A DNA stretch of 63,176 bases from Bryobacteraceae bacterium (GCA_019748195.1 JAIEPW010000086.1:1-63176), one strand, 5' to 3'; shown: positions 52,429 to 61,185, counted from the first letter of the stretch. Notes: a model not told the origin generated them from the letters alone. Translations and numbers: made by a program.

Positions 52429-54489
52429 TTACTGGTTCGGTGTGCGTTGTCCTTCGCGAGCCAAACGGACCTTAGCGTTCTCCAGCTTCCGGTTGACTTT
52501 GGCGATCTCGGTGGAATCCCGGTCGGCGGGCGAGCTCGATTCCCATTCGCGCAGGGCGAGCTGCCATTGGGCGACCGCTTCCTTCAGCCTGCCTTGTTTC
52601 AGGTAAACATCTCCCAGGTGATCGTGGACGGTTGGGTCGCGCGAGACGCGTTCGAGCGACCGCTTCAGGTTTTCCTCGGCCTCATCATAACGGCCAAGCC
52701 GGTAGTAGGCCCAACCGAGGCTGTCCAAATACGCGCCGTTGAAGGGCTCGCGTTCGACGGCTTGTTGGATGAGCTTGAGAGCTTCCTGCAGCCGTTCGCC
52801 GCGATCGGCCAGCATATAGCCGAGGTAATTCATGGCGGCGGCGCTGTCGGGATTGACCTTCAGGACCTTGCGGAACTCGGCTTCGGCCTGGTCGTGCTTT
52901 TTCTGCTTTTCGTAAAGCGCGCCGCGCATGAAGTGAACGGTCTCGCGTTCGTCGTTGGACTTGGACATCCGCTCGGCTGCGTCGATCTCACGCGCGGCCT
53001 CGTCGTAGCGTTTCGCCTTCTCGTAGATCTGGGCGAGGGTGACATGAGTTTCGCGGTCGTCCTTGCCGTCGAAGAGTTGCTTCACGTCGGCGATGGCGAC
53101 ATCCGTCTTGCCGGTTTCCGAGTAGATACCGGCGCGAACGAGGCGGACCAGGCGGTCATTCGGATACTTGCGGTAGGCCGCGTCGGCCTCCTGCTCGGCC
53201 TTGGTGAATTCCTTGGCCAGCCGGTAGGTGTCGGCGATCTGGGCGGCGGAGCGCGCGGAGGTATCGGAATCAAGCTCGGCAATCTGCTTGTAGGTATCGA
53301 TGGCGAGCTGCGTCTGCTCGGTGTTGCGATACATCTGCGCCAGGCGCTCCATCAGGAGGACGCGGTTCTGACGCTCGGCCTGATTGTAAGTGCGCTTGGC
53401 GGTCTGCGTCAGCATGTCCTTCATCAGGTTGATGCCCTGCGTGAACTTGCCTTCGGCTTCGTAGAGGTTGACTTCGTTGTAGCGGACTTCCAGATTATTG
53501 GGATCGATCTCGCGCGCTTTGTCGGCGGCGGCCCGTGCTTTCTCCCATTGCCGTTGTTGCCGGTAGATCTGCGACAAGCGAAGATGACTCTGAACGTCGC
53601 GGGGCTCCTCGGCGGCGAGTTCGGAGTAAATCTTTTCGGCTTCTTCAAGCTGATCGGAAAACAGCAGGTCCTGCGCGAGGGCGCGCTTCAACTGCGGCGC
53701 CTGGCTGGGAGCGAGCTCGATGGCCTTCTTCAAGGTTTCGGCCGCGAGACTAAACTCCCGCATCTGCTCATAGGCTTCGGCGAGCGCGGCGAGGCTCCGC
53801 GCGGAGGGATTCTTCGCGGCAACCTTCTGCAGAAGTTCGGAGGCGCGCCGGTTATCCCCGAGGTCGGCGTAGACCTGCGCGAGCCCGCTCATCGCGTCCT
53901 CGTTCTCGGCGTCGATCTCCAGCGCTTTTTTGTACGCCTTCTCCGATTCCACCGAATTCTGGCCGACTTTGTGCAGACGTCCGAGCATCAGCCAACTGGC
54001 GCCGTCCTTGGGATCGCGTTCGACAATCCTCGCGTACTGCTCCGTGGCCTTCTTGAGCATGTTCTCGTCCAGGCGATTGCCCTGCGAGTCGCCGATCATG
54101 CGGGTGTAGATGCGGGCCAGGATGCGGCGTTCGTTCAGATCCTCCGGGTTCTGGCGGAGCGCTTCCTCGCTCTCACTGACGGCGGATCGCAGGCGTCCGG
54201 ACTGGATGTATAGGTCGGACAACTCCTCGGCGATAAAGTTGGCGTTGGGATCGGATTTCAGGGCGAGTCGGAGGTTTTCGATTGCCTTGGTGAAGTAGTC
54301 GCCGCGATTGCCATACACGCCGGCGAGCTCCGAGTACAGCCGGCCCAGCGAGTAGTAATAGTAAGAGGAGCTTCTATCCTGCTTGAGTTTCTTTGTGTCG
54401 GCAGGTTGGCCGAACGCCAGGAAAGCCCCCGGCAAAAGAACGGCGATGATGCGGCGTTGCCGGCTCCAGATGCTCGTCGATCGAATCAT
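52429..54489 (-). CDS. Secreted tetratricopeptide-repeat protein
   Basis: A 686-residue protein with a signal peptide (hydrophobic stretch RIIAVLLPGAFLAFGQ) and about fifteen TPR units: for example YYSLGRLYSELAGVYGNRG, ASWLMLGRLHKVGQNSVESE, NEDAMSGLAQVYADLGDNRR, MNYLGYMLADRGERLQEALKL and YLDSLGWAYYRLGRYDEAE. TPR solenoids hold protein partners. It is large and exported or lipid-anchored, as in outer-membrane assembly scaffolds, but no partner is evident. It heads the 73-residue protein and aroF run. Confidence 0.85.
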   Translation of the reverse strand: MIRSTSIWSRQRRIIAVLLPGAFLAFGQPADTKKLKQDRSSSYYYYSLGRLYSELAGVYGNRGDYFTKAIENLRLALKSDPNANFIAEELSDLYIQSGRLRSAVSESEEALRQNPEDLNERRILARIYTRMIGDSQGNRLDENMLKKATEQYARIVERDPKDGASWLMLGRLHKVGQNSVESEKAYKKALEIDAENEDAMSGLAQVYADLGDNRRASELLQKVAAKNPSARSLAALAEAYEQMREFSLAAETLKKAIELAPSQAPQLKRALAQDLLFSDQLEEAEKIYSELAAEEPRDVQSHLRLSQIYRQQRQWEKARAAADKAREIDPNNLEVRYNEVNLYEAEGKFTQGINLMKDMLTQTAKRTYNQAERQNRVLLMERLAQMYRNTEQTQLAIDTYKQIAELDSDTSARSAAQIADTYRLAKEFTKAEQEADAAYRKYPNDRLVRLVRAGIYSETGKTDVAIADVKQLFDGKDDRETHVTLAQIYEKAKRYDEAAREIDAAERMSKSNDERETVHFMRGALYEKQKKHDQAEAEFRKVLKVNPDSAAAMNYLGYMLADRGERLQEALKLIQQAVEREPFNGAYLDSLGWAYYRLGRYDEAEENLKRSLERVSRDPTVHDHLGDVYLKQGRLKEAVAQWQLALREWESSSPADRDSTEIAKVNRKLENAKVRLAREGQRTPNQ

Positions 54490-54580
54490 CCGAACTCACT
54501 TTCCGCCCCGGCGCCAGTACCGGGACACTGATCCCTGAACCTAGTATAACCCTGCTGTAACAGGCTGTTACGATAAGCCG

Positions 54581-55516
54581 GTGGAGCGCCCCCTTGTCGC
54601 TGTCGTAGGCCCCACCGGGTCCGGCAAAAGCTCGCTTTCCCTCGCTCTCGCCGCTTCGTTGGACGGCGAGATCGTCAACTGCGATTCACTCCAGGTGTAC
54701 CGGTGGTTCAACATTGGTACGGCGAAACTGTCCGAATCCGAACGGTTGGGTGTTCCTCATCACCTGATCGACGTGCTGAACCCCGAGGAGGTTTTCACGG
54801 CCGGCGAATATGCACGCCGGGCAGCGGCGGTAATCAAGGGCATCTCGGCGCGCGGGAAACTGCCGATTGTCGCGGGGGGCACCGGGTTCTATCTCAAGGC
54901 GCTGCTGGACGGCTTATCACCCGCACCGCAGCGGGACGAGGCGTTGCGGCGGCGGTTATCGCGACGATCGCCCGAGTTCCTCCACCGCCTGCTGCGGCGC
55001 TGGGACCCGGAGGCTGCGGGCCGGATTCACTTTAACGATCGCAATAAGTTGGTGCGCGCGTTGGAGGTCTGCCTGCTCGCGCGCCGGCCGGTAAGCGATG
55101 TGCAGCGCCAGAAACGCCAGCCCTTGGAAGGTTTTCGCGTGCTGCAGATCGGACTCGATCCACCGCGCGCCGAATTGCGAAATGTAATTGATACGCGCGT
55201 TCAAGAGATGTTCGCTTCGGGGCTGGTGGAGGAAGTCCGCGGGATTCTCGCACGCGGCTGCACCGGCGAGGAAAAACCGTTCGAGGCAATCGGGTACCGG
55301 CAGGCGCTGGGAGTGGTGCGGGGGACGCTGAGCGTCGCGGAGGCGATCGAGTCGGCGCAGATCGAGACGAGGCAATACGCCAAGCGTCAGATGACGTGGT
55401 TTCGCCGGGAAAAAGATGTTCGATGGCTCGCGGGATTCGGGTCCCGTCCGGAAACGCGACAAACCGGTGTCCGTTTGGTGCATGATTGGGAAAAACATTT
55501 CACACCGAATACGTGA
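54581..55516 (+). CDS. miaA: tRNA dimethylallyltransferase
   Basis: Adds a dimethylallyl group to N6 of A37 in tRNAs that read UNN codons. Seen: P-loop GPTGSGKSS (10-18), NCDSLQVYRWFNIGTAK, PHHLIDVLNPEE, GTGFYLKALLDGL, RIHFNDRNKLVRALE, GYRQAL, and TRQYAKRQMTWFRRE for tRNA binding. The 311-residue length is normal. The GTG start lies just after a palindromic CTGTAACAGGCTGTTACG and a possible -10 box, so the leader is very short. The usual partners miaB or hfq are absent. Confidence 0.95.
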   Translation: MERPLVAVVGPTGSGKSSLSLALAASLDGEIVNCDSLQVYRWFNIGTAKLSESERLGVPHHLIDVLNPEEVFTAGEYARRAAAVIKGISARGKLPIVAGGTGFYLKALLDGLSPAPQRDEALRRRLSRRSPEFLHRLLRRWDPEAAGRIHFNDRNKLVRALEVCLLARRPVSDVQRQKRQPLEGFRVLQIGLDPPRAELRNVIDTRVQEMFASGLVEEVRGILARGCTGEEKPFEAIGYRQALGVVRGTLSVAEAIESAQIETRQYAKRQMTWFRREKDVRWLAGFGSRPETRQTGVRLVHDWEKHFTPNT

Positions 55517-55616
55517 GCATGTTTTTTCGCCGTAGCGCGGAACAAAGTCCGGGATCGTCCGTATATGCCTGTGTGAGGTCGTTAGAACCTCGAACGCAAC
55601 CAGGAGCAACACAAGC

Positions 55617-55946
55617 ATGAAGTTCAAGACTTTTTCTCTCACTCTCGCGACTTTGGCATTCGGCGCGATTTCGTTCGCAGCGACTTCGCACAACGTGACT
55701 CTGTTCCAGCCTTCTGTGGTTAACGGGCAGGAGCTCGCGCCCGGCCAGTACAAGGTTGTGGTGGACAATAACAAGGCCGTGTTCTCCAGCGCCGGCAAGC
55801 AGAAGCTGGAAGCGCCGGTGAAGGTGGAAACCGCGGACGAGAAGTTCTCGAGCACGTCAGTCCGCTATCAGAACGGCGACGGCAAGTATCGCGTGCGCGA
55901 GATTCGCGTGGGCGGGTCGAAGACCAGGCTCGTTTTCGAAAACTAA
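55617..55946 (+). CDS. Small secreted beta-rich protein, unknown
   Basis: A 109-residue protein with a signal peptide (MKFKTFSLTLATLAFGAISFAA) and a short beta-rich mature part: LAPGQYKVVVDNNKAVFSS, LEAPVKVETADEKFSS, YRVREIRVGGSKTRLVFEN. Small proteins of this type with an LxPGxYxV opening are common in Acidobacteria, but their function is not known. AGGAG lies upstream, and a strong terminator follows. Confidence 0.75.
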   Translation: MKFKTFSLTLATLAFGAISFAATSHNVTLFQPSVVNGQELAPGQYKVVVDNNKAVFSSAGKQKLEAPVKVETADEKFSSTSVRYQNGDGKYRVREIRVGGSKTRLVFEN

Positions 55947-55968
55947 GGTAAGTTCCTCCAGGCACGGC

Positions 55969-56005
55969 AGGAAGGGCGGGAATCAGTTCCCGCCCTTCCT
56001 GTTTT
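55969..56005 (+). terminator. Rho-independent terminator after the small secreted protein gene
   Basis: AGGAAGGGCGGGAA pairs perfectly with TTCCCGCCCTTCCT around a TCAG loop (14 bp), followed by GTTTT. The strongest terminator in the window. Confidence 0.9.
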
Positions 56006-56033
56006 CCGACGCAAGGTCCCGTAAACTGAAACC

Positions 56034-57224
56034 ATGAGGATGGCAGCCGTCGCGGTGTTGTTTGCGCTGGCGGCCGCGCGTTCCGCCTCCGGGCAGACGG
56101 TTCTGGTGCTTCCGTTCTTTAATGAATCGGGGAGCGGCGACTTTGACTGGATCGGCGAGAGCATCTCCGAGACGCTTTCCGAGGTGCTGGCGTCCCAGGA
56201 TCTGTTTGTAGTGGACCGGGACGATCGCGCGGTCGCTTACAGGCGGCTGGGCATTCGGGCGAATTCGCGTCTCACGCGCGCGTCGGTGATGAAGACCGGC
56301 GAAACGCTGGACGCGGACTTGGTGATTTACGGGGAATTTCAGGTGCGTCCGGACCCCGCGGGCGCAGGACGCGGAACGCTGCAGGTGGCCGCGCACATCC
56401 TGAGCCTGCGTGAGGCGCGGCAAGGTCCTGAGTTCTCCGAGCTGGGTGCGCTGGAAGATCTGACCACCCTCGAGTCCCACCTTGCGTGGCAGACGCTGCA
56501 ATACCTGCGTCCCAACAACCCCATTGGCGAGGAAGAGTTCCGCAGAAGCCGGACTCCGGTACGGGTGGAAGCAGTGGAGAGTTACATCCGCGGGCTGCTC
56601 GCTCCGGCGGAGGAGGCCAAGCGAACGCTGTTCGCGCAGTCGGCGCGCCTGGACACGCGGTACTCCCAGCCCAACTTCCAGTTGGGGCGGCTCCTGTATC
56701 GCAAGCAGGAGTACCGGGCTGCGGCTGACAGCCTCCAGCGCGTACTTGCCTCGTTTTCTGAGTATCGCGAGAGCGTGTTCCTGCTGGGCTTGTGCCGTTA
56801 CCATACCGGCGATTTCGCGGGCGCGGAGAAAGCGTTTCAACAGGTGGCGGCGGTGGTCCCGCTGAACGAAGTTTGGAACAATCTGGCGGCGGCGCAAAGC
56901 CGGCGCAACCAGTTGCCCCAAGCGATCGAAAACTTCCGGCGCGCGGTGGAAGGCGATCCGAACGACGCCGGCTATCGCTTCAATCTCGGCTATGTTTTAT
57001 GGAAAAAAGGCGATTACGCGGGCGCGAACGAGCAGTTCCGGGCCGCTCTGGAGCGCGCGCCAGACGACGAGGGAATCCGGATGCTTCTCTCGCGCTCGTC
57101 GGCCAAGATCTCGCGAAAGGCCTTCGGGCGGGACGAAGGGCTGGAGCGATTGAAGACGGAGTACGAGGAGCGCGCCTACCGGACCTTGAAGTCGATTTTG
57201 GCGCCGGGCAAGGCGCCGGACTGA
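56034..57224 (+). CDS. Exported TPR protein with TolB/FlgO-like N-terminal domain
   Basis: A 396-residue protein with a signal peptide ending in SASGQ (about 22). Residues 23-140 resemble the TolB-like/FlgO domain: VLVLPFFNESGSGDFDWIGE, LDADLVIYGEFQV. The C-terminal part contains TPRs (YSQPNFQLGRLLYRKQEYR, ESVFLLGLCRYHTGDFAGAE, YRFNLGYVLWKKGDYAGANE). Such proteins often build protein complexes in the envelope. It lies 56 bases before the YceI gene, in the same direction. Confidence 0.8.
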   Translation: MRMAAVAVLFALAAARSASGQTVLVLPFFNESGSGDFDWIGESISETLSEVLASQDLFVVDRDDRAVAYRRLGIRANSRLTRASVMKTGETLDADLVIYGEFQVRPDPAGAGRGTLQVAAHILSLREARQGPEFSELGALEDLTTLESHLAWQTLQYLRPNNPIGEEEFRRSRTPVRVEAVESYIRGLLAPAEEAKRTLFAQSARLDTRYSQPNFQLGRLLYRKQEYRAAADSLQRVLASFSEYRESVFLLGLCRYHTGDFAGAEKAFQQVAAVVPLNEVWNNLAAAQSRRNQLPQAIENFRRAVEGDPNDAGYRFNLGYVLWKKGDYAGANEQFRAALERAPDDEGIRMLLSRSSAKISRKAFGRDEGLERLKTEYEERAYRTLKSILAPGKAPD

Positions 57225-57280
57225 GGGCGCGGCGGCGGAAAAAATGTATCTTTTTTGCCAAGGAAGCGTCCAACTCTAAC

Positions 57281-57868
57281 ATGAAACCGTTCGCGATTCT
57301 GCTTGCATCCGTGTGCCTGCTCCCGGCCGAGCCGCTGGTCTGGCGCATCGACAGTTCTCATTCCTCCGCGCACTTCGCGGTGAAGCATATGATGGTGTCC
57401 ACGGTGCGGGGGACGATGGGCAAGATCAGCGGGACTGTCGCCTATGACGCCGCCAACCCGTCGGCGAGCAAGGTGGACGCGGTGATCGACGTGGCGGGGC
57501 TGAACACCAACGACGCCAAGCGCGACGCGCACTTGCGCAGCGCGGATTTCTTCGATGTGGAAAAGTTTCCCACGATGACCTTCGTGTCCAAGAAGGTGGA
57601 GGGATCGGGAAACAAGCTGAAGGCGACCGGCGACCTGACGATTCACGGCGTCACCAAGGAAGTAGTGTTGGACATCGAGGGACCCATGCCGCCGATCAAG
57701 GGTCAGAACAATTCGATGCGATCGGGCGCCGCCGCGACGGCGAAGATCAACCGCAAGGATTTCGGGATCAACTGGAGCCGCAATCTCGATTCCGGCGGCG
57801 TCGTGGTGAGCGACGAGGTGGCGATCACCATCGACGTCGAACTGACTCACGCTCCGCCACGGCAGTAA
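57281..57868 (+). CDS. YceI-family periplasmic lipid-binding protein
   Basis: A 195-residue exported lipocalin-like protein. A signal peptide (MKPFAILLASVCLLPAEP) is followed by the family pattern: WRIDSSHSSAHFAVKHMMVSTVRG, then SKVDAVIDVAGLNTNDAKRD, HLRSADFFDVEKFPTMTFVS, GDLTIHGVTKEVVLD and the FGINWSRNLDSGGVVVSDEV end. YceI proteins bind isoprenoids or quinones in the periplasm. AAGGAAG is upstream of the ATG. Confidence 0.93.
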   Translation: MKPFAILLASVCLLPAEPLVWRIDSSHSSAHFAVKHMMVSTVRGTMGKISGTVAYDAANPSASKVDAVIDVAGLNTNDAKRDAHLRSADFFDVEKFPTMTFVSKKVEGSGNKLKATGDLTIHGVTKEVVLDIEGPMPPIKGQNNSMRSGAAATAKINRKDFGINWSRNLDSGGVVVSDEVAITIDVELTHAPPRQ

Positions 57869-57881
57869 GTCGCACGGGAGT

Positions 57882-59465
57882 TCAGCGGCGCGATATCGCC
57901 TTCAAGTCGCGGGCTACGGTTGCGCGGGGGGCGAGTTCCACGCGTTCTCCGGCGGCGATGTAGGAGAGCATTGCCTCAGGGTCGATGCGGCGCGCGTCCT
58001 CAACCCCTATTACTCCCACAATCCTGTACTTGCCGGGTGGGACGCTGGCGAAGGCGAACGCGCCCTCCGCGAAGGCAGTTGCCGAAAGCATTCCGCGAAA
58101 GTCCTGCGGTAGCGGATCGGGCGCGAGCAACACCACACCGGGCCCGGCCGGACTGCCCTGGCTGTCGCGCAGGGTGCCGGTGAGTCTAGCTGCCTCTCGG
58201 GAGACTTTCAACCGCAGCACGCCGCCGCGCGTTTCGAACCAGTCGACGACTTCGCGGTTATCGTGTTCGGCCGAAATCAGATAGGTGTCCTCGGGTAGAT
58301 CGACTCGAAGGCGAAAGCGTCCGGAATAAATCTTGAGGTCCTTGGAAGCACGATCCGCCAGGCGAAGCTGGAGGGTCTCCGTGACGCGCGAGTCCCGCCC
58401 CGACGGTTGGAGCGTGACCAGCCCGCGCGGCGAAGGGCGCTCGTCGTCTTTCTCCTCCACCACGAGCTTCAGGGTGATTGCCCGTTCCAGGTGCAGCACG
58501 CCGGCGGAAACGTCCGATTTGCCAATCGTGAACTCTGTGCGGGCGAAAGCACGTTCCTCGAGACCCATCCCCTCGACGGCGGTGAGCAAGTACTCACCCG
58601 GAGCGAGCGAACAGACCTGGAACCTGCTGTCCGCCGCGACGCGGCCGAAAGCGACGTTATCCGCAATGGACGTTCCGGCATGCTGCCATTTCCGTTGGAC
58701 TGATATTCCTACATCGGCGGAGGCGGCGCCCACGACGCTCGCTTCCACGCAATGGCGGCGTCCTTTCCTGGTTTGAATGTCCACGCCCTCCCTCACTTCC
58801 GCGCCCTGGATGGTGATGGGTGAAGCTTGCGAGAGCTCGTCCGCGTTGGGGTGAAAGGCCGGCAAATCGAGTCCTGCGGCCGGCGGCGGCGGATTCAGCG
58901 GCCGGCGCGGCTCGTAGGTACCGACGTGATAAGTACCCGGAGCAAGGGTGGGGATAAAGTAATCGCCCTGTTCGTCGGTGGTGACCACGGACCGAAACTG
59001 GAATCGGACCTGTCCGCTCTCATACTCGCGGACCCAGGCGCCGACTCTGATGCTCTTGACGGGCCGTTTCTCCTCGTCGATGACACGGCCGCGGATGCCG
59101 CCGGCCTTCTGCAGTACAAGCCGGACTCGTACGGAGCGCGCTCCGGCATTGAGCTTCACTGTTTGGATTTCATGACCAGGCACCTGCCTGTATTCGGGCT
59201 TAGAGGCGAAGATCTTATACTCCGCGGGTTCTATCCCGGAGAACAGAAATTCTCCATCTTCTCCACTTGTGGTATTTGGGGACGGGCTTGAGCGTAGAAC
59301 AGCGCTGACGTATGCGTGAACACGCGCCCCGGCTATTGGCGCTTTTGTGTGTGCATCGATCACAAGCCCGGAAATCTGGAGCACCTCGCCGTCCTGGGCC
59401 AAGATCGCCCGGCTGCAGCCGTACAACACGGCAATGACTCTAACGCGCTGCAGGAGGCTCAGCAT
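57882..59465 (-). CDS. Secreted carboxypeptidase-regulatory-like protein
   Basis: A 527-residue exported protein with a signal peptide ending in RAILAQ (about 24). It carries several transthyretin-like/CarboxypepD_reg modules: ISGLVIDAHTKAPIAGARV, IEPAEYKIFASKPEY, IRGRVIDEEKRPVKSIRVG, LTGTLRDSQGSPAGPGVV and VPPGKYRIVGV. No peptidase or barrel domain is attached, so it may be a structural or adhesive protein. It overlaps the small ORF at 59440-59697 at its start and is convergent with the YceI gene. Confidence 0.78.
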   Translation of the reverse strand: MLSLLQRVRVIAVLYGCSRAILAQDGEVLQISGLVIDAHTKAPIAGARVHAYVSAVLRSSPSPNTTSGEDGEFLFSGIEPAEYKIFASKPEYRQVPGHEIQTVKLNAGARSVRVRLVLQKAGGIRGRVIDEEKRPVKSIRVGAWVREYESGQVRFQFRSVVTTDEQGDYFIPTLAPGTYHVGTYEPRRPLNPPPPAAGLDLPAFHPNADELSQASPITIQGAEVREGVDIQTRKGRRHCVEASVVGAASADVGISVQRKWQHAGTSIADNVAFGRVAADSRFQVCSLAPGEYLLTAVEGMGLEERAFARTEFTIGKSDVSAGVLHLERAITLKLVVEEKDDERPSPRGLVTLQPSGRDSRVTETLQLRLADRASKDLKIYSGRFRLRVDLPEDTYLISAEHDNREVVDWFETRGGVLRLKVSREAARLTGTLRDSQGSPAGPGVVLLAPDPLPQDFRGMLSATAFAEGAFAFASVPPGKYRIVGVIGVEDARRIDPEAMLSYIAAGERVELAPRATVARDLKAISRR

Positions 59466-59697
59466 TTTCAGGGCGCTCGCCCAGAGGACTCATCTCGCAA
59501 TACGTTTCCGAGATCCCAGCACCCAATATGCCGGTCTTGAATCCGCCTTTCTTCAGCAACACAATAGCAGAACGACATTTTGTCTCCGGAACTGCCCGAC
59601 AATCCACGACCTGGAGTGAACTCGGAGACAATTCGAAGCTCGCCCGGACCTGGATCTCGTCCGTGGGCATCACATTACATGTCCCATCCGGGTTCAC
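59440..59697 (-). CDS. Possible small protein overlapping two neighbours
   Basis: An 85-residue frame with four Cys, beginning with GTG at 59697 (VNPDGTCNVMPTDEIQVR). It overlaps the end of the Cys-rich peptide by 23 bases and the start of the regulatory-like gene by 26 bases, which would couple all three. It has no recognised domain and a poor Shine-Dalgarno, so it may be a shadow frame or a frameshifted part of the peptide gene. Confidence 0.35.
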   Translation of the reverse strand: MNPDGTCNVMPTDEIQVRASFELSPSSLQVVDCRAVPETKCRSAIVLLKKGGFKTGILGAGISETYCEMSPLGERPENAEPPAAR

Positions 59698-59866
59698 AGA
59701 AGTAGTACCCGCTAGAGCTGTTATCGGAGCACGCGCATGCGAGCCCGCAGCCGGCTTCTATCTCGTGAGTTTGGGAACACGCGCTTCCGCTAAGATCGGC
59801 GAATTGAGACGACACAAGCAAAACCATCCCTATCCTGAAAACGCCATAAAACGCTGCTTTCAGCAC
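59675..59866 (-). CDS. Small exported Cys-rich peptide
   Basis: A 63-residue peptide beginning at GTG 59866, chosen because AGAAG lies about 7 bases upstream and the promoter -10 box at 59884-59889 overlaps the alternative ATG at 59887, ruling that one out. It has a signal-like N-terminus (VLKAAFYGVFRIGMVLLV) and five Cys in the mature part: SACSQ, GCGLACACS, YYFCEPG. It resembles the peptide at 62960 in design, not in sequence. No family recognised. Confidence 0.55.
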   Translation of the reverse strand: MLKAAFYGVFRIGMVLLVSSQFADLSGSACSQTHEIEAGCGLACACSDNSSSGYYFCEPGWDM

Positions 59867-59883
59867 AAATATCTTCTGCGAGG

Positions 59884-59912
59884 ACATTACTCGCGAACAA
59901 CTGGTGTGTCAA
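59884..59912 (-). promoter_or_regulatory. Near-consensus promoter of the Cys-rich peptide
   Basis: On the minus strand, TTGACA, 17 bases, TAATGT. It lies 17 bases before the GTG at 59866. The rest of the 59913-59977 gap holds nothing I can support. Confidence 0.6.
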
Positions 59913-59977
59913 GACGCTTCACCCCATGTTTTTGTCGAATTCAACGCTTGGTCGGCTACACGAAGCGGTTCTGAAAA

Positions 59978-60369
59978 GGGCCTGCCGGACGATAAGCCGG
60001 TTTCTGTGCCCGGCCTCGCGGCCGGGTGGCAGCCATTCCTCTAGGCCGCCGGTTACCCGGACGGCTCATCAGCAACCTACCCGGGAGTCGTAACGGAGCG
60101 GGTCACTCCTGCTCCCCTATTTGGTCTTGCTCCGCATGGGGTTTGCCCTGCCATCCACGTTGCCGCGGACGCGGTGCGCTCTTACCGCACCTTTTCACCC
60201 TTACCCGGCTGTGACGCCGGGCGGTATATTTTCTGTGGCACTTTCCGTGAGATCCGCTTTGAGCGAATCCCCCCGGCCGTTAGCCGGCATGCTGCCCTAT
60301 GGAGACCGGACTTTCCTCCCCGGCGCGACCTTGCGGTCACACCGCGGCGGCTGCCTGTCCGGCAGGCCC
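59978..60369 (-). ncRNA. rnpB: RNase P RNA, bacterial type A
   Basis: The catalytic RNA of RNase P, which trims tRNA 5' ends. On the minus strand, the conserved GAGGAAAGTCCGG (P3/P4 side), GGTGCGGTAAGAGCGCACC, GGCAAACCCC and AGAGGAATGGCTGCC, plus the CAGAAACCGGCTTATCG end, are all present. The outer helix P1 is a perfect 13-bp pairing of 60357-60369 with 59978-59990, which fixes both ends (about 392 nt). The -10 box GATAAT at 60377-60382 fits a start near 60370. It lies within the end of the upstream MocR-like gene. Confidence 0.96.
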
Positions 60370-60376
60370 TGCATTC

Positions 60377-60382
60377 ATTATC
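60377..60382 (-). promoter_or_regulatory. -10 box of rnpB
   Basis: GATAAT on the minus strand, 7 bases before the predicted 5' end of the RNase P RNA. No good -35 box is seen at standard spacing. It overlaps the stop codon of the truncated MocR gene. Confidence 0.5.
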
Positions 60383-60785
60383 GCGTGTTGGGCGCCAGGG
60401 AGGTGAACAGAAACAGCGGGGCGCCGTCCGGATTAGGGAGGGGGGCCTGACGGGCGGGAAATCGGGAGCCCGCCAGCAGGTCCCGCCAGTCGCGCGGCGT
60501 GGTGCGCCGGAGGACGCGCGTGCCGGAACCGCGGCGGCTCTCCACCAGCCCTTCGGAAGCGAGTTGCTCGTAGGCGGAGATCACGGTGTTGCGCGAGAGG
60601 TTTCGTTCGCGGGCCAGGGCTCGCGTGGAGGCGAGTCGCGCGCCGTGCGGCATCGCGGCGATTCGCTCCTTCAGTTCCGCGGCCAGTTTCCGGGTAAGCG
60701 TTTGGCGCAAAGTGGCCCCCTTTTCACGCTCAAGTGGTTCTTTCCTTTTGTACCTGCTTCGGACATGATACTCAAGGAGGTGCAT
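60378..60785 (-). CDS. Truncated MocR/GntR-type regulator (winged helix only)
   Basis: A 135-residue frame, or 110 residues from a TTG at 60710 that follows AAGGGGGCC. It has a GntR winged helix (ATLRQTLTRKLAAELKERI, LASTRALARERNLSRNTVISAYEQLASEGLVESRRGSGTRV in parts) followed by about 35 residues of the linker that in MocR proteins leads to an aminotransferase-like domain (WRDLLAGSRFPARQAPLPNP). The aminotransferase part is absent, and rnpB begins at once. It is therefore a remnant of MocR or a short GntR regulator. It is divergent from the VOC gene at 60787 with no gap. Confidence 0.7.
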   Translation of the reverse strand: MHLLEYHVRSRYKRKEPLEREKGATLRQTLTRKLAAELKERIAAMPHGARLASTRALARERNLSRNTVISAYEQLASEGLVESRRGSGTRVLRRTTPRDWRDLLAGSRFPARQAPLPNPDGAPLFLFTSLAPNTR

Positions 60786-60786
60786 T

Positions 60787-61185
60787 GTGTTTTCTGGAGG
60801 CTACGCCACCATCTACGTTTCGGACATGGACGCGTCGGTCCGTTTTTACACGGAGACGCTGGGAATGAAGCTGGATTACCGGTTCGGGAATCACTGGGCG
60901 CTGGTGCACGCGGGTAAGGGGCTGAGCATCGGTATTCATCCGGCGAGCGAGGACCGGCCGGCCGGACGCAAGGGTTCCATTCACCTGGGGCTGGAGTTGA
61001 ACGGATCGATCGATGACGCGGTCCGCGAGCTGGAGTCGAGAGGAGTGCGGTTCTCCGGACCCGTCATCCGGGACAAGGCGGGCAACTTCGTGTCCTTTTG
61101 CGACCTGGACGGGAATGTGATTTACCTGGCTGAGATGAACTTGTCGCATGTGAGCCAGGGTGAGGGCGAGTATACGCACGCCTAG
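60787..61185 (+). CDS. VOC-superfamily protein
   Basis: A 132-residue glyoxalase-fold protein: ATIYVSDMDASVRFYTETLGMKLDYRFG (in part), WALVHAGKGLSIGIHPASED, IHLGLELNG, GVRFSGPVIRDKAGNFVSF, and the CDLDGNVIYLAE end with Glu as a likely metal ligand. The GTG start follows AAGGAGG. It is divergent from the MocR-like gene, which may have controlled it. Substrate unknown. Confidence 0.85.
   Translation: MFSGGYATIYVSDMDASVRFYTETLGMKLDYRFGNHWALVHAGKGLSIGIHPASEDRPAGRKGSIHLGLELNGSIDDAVRELESRGVRFSGPVIRDKAGNFVSFCDLDGNVIYLAEMNLSHVSQGEGEYTHA

Noticed and set aside
52447-54213. Plus-strand frame of 588 codons
   Set aside because: Antisense shadow of the TPR gene.
59528-59974. 148-codon plus-strand frame
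   Set aside because: It is antisense to the better supported Cys-rich peptide and promoter, lacks a domain, and its composition looks random.
60121-60917. Frames across the RNase P RNA (60121-60450 and 60174-60917)
   Set aside because: The region folds as RNase P RNA with conserved motifs and a perfect P1 helix; the frames have no coding features.
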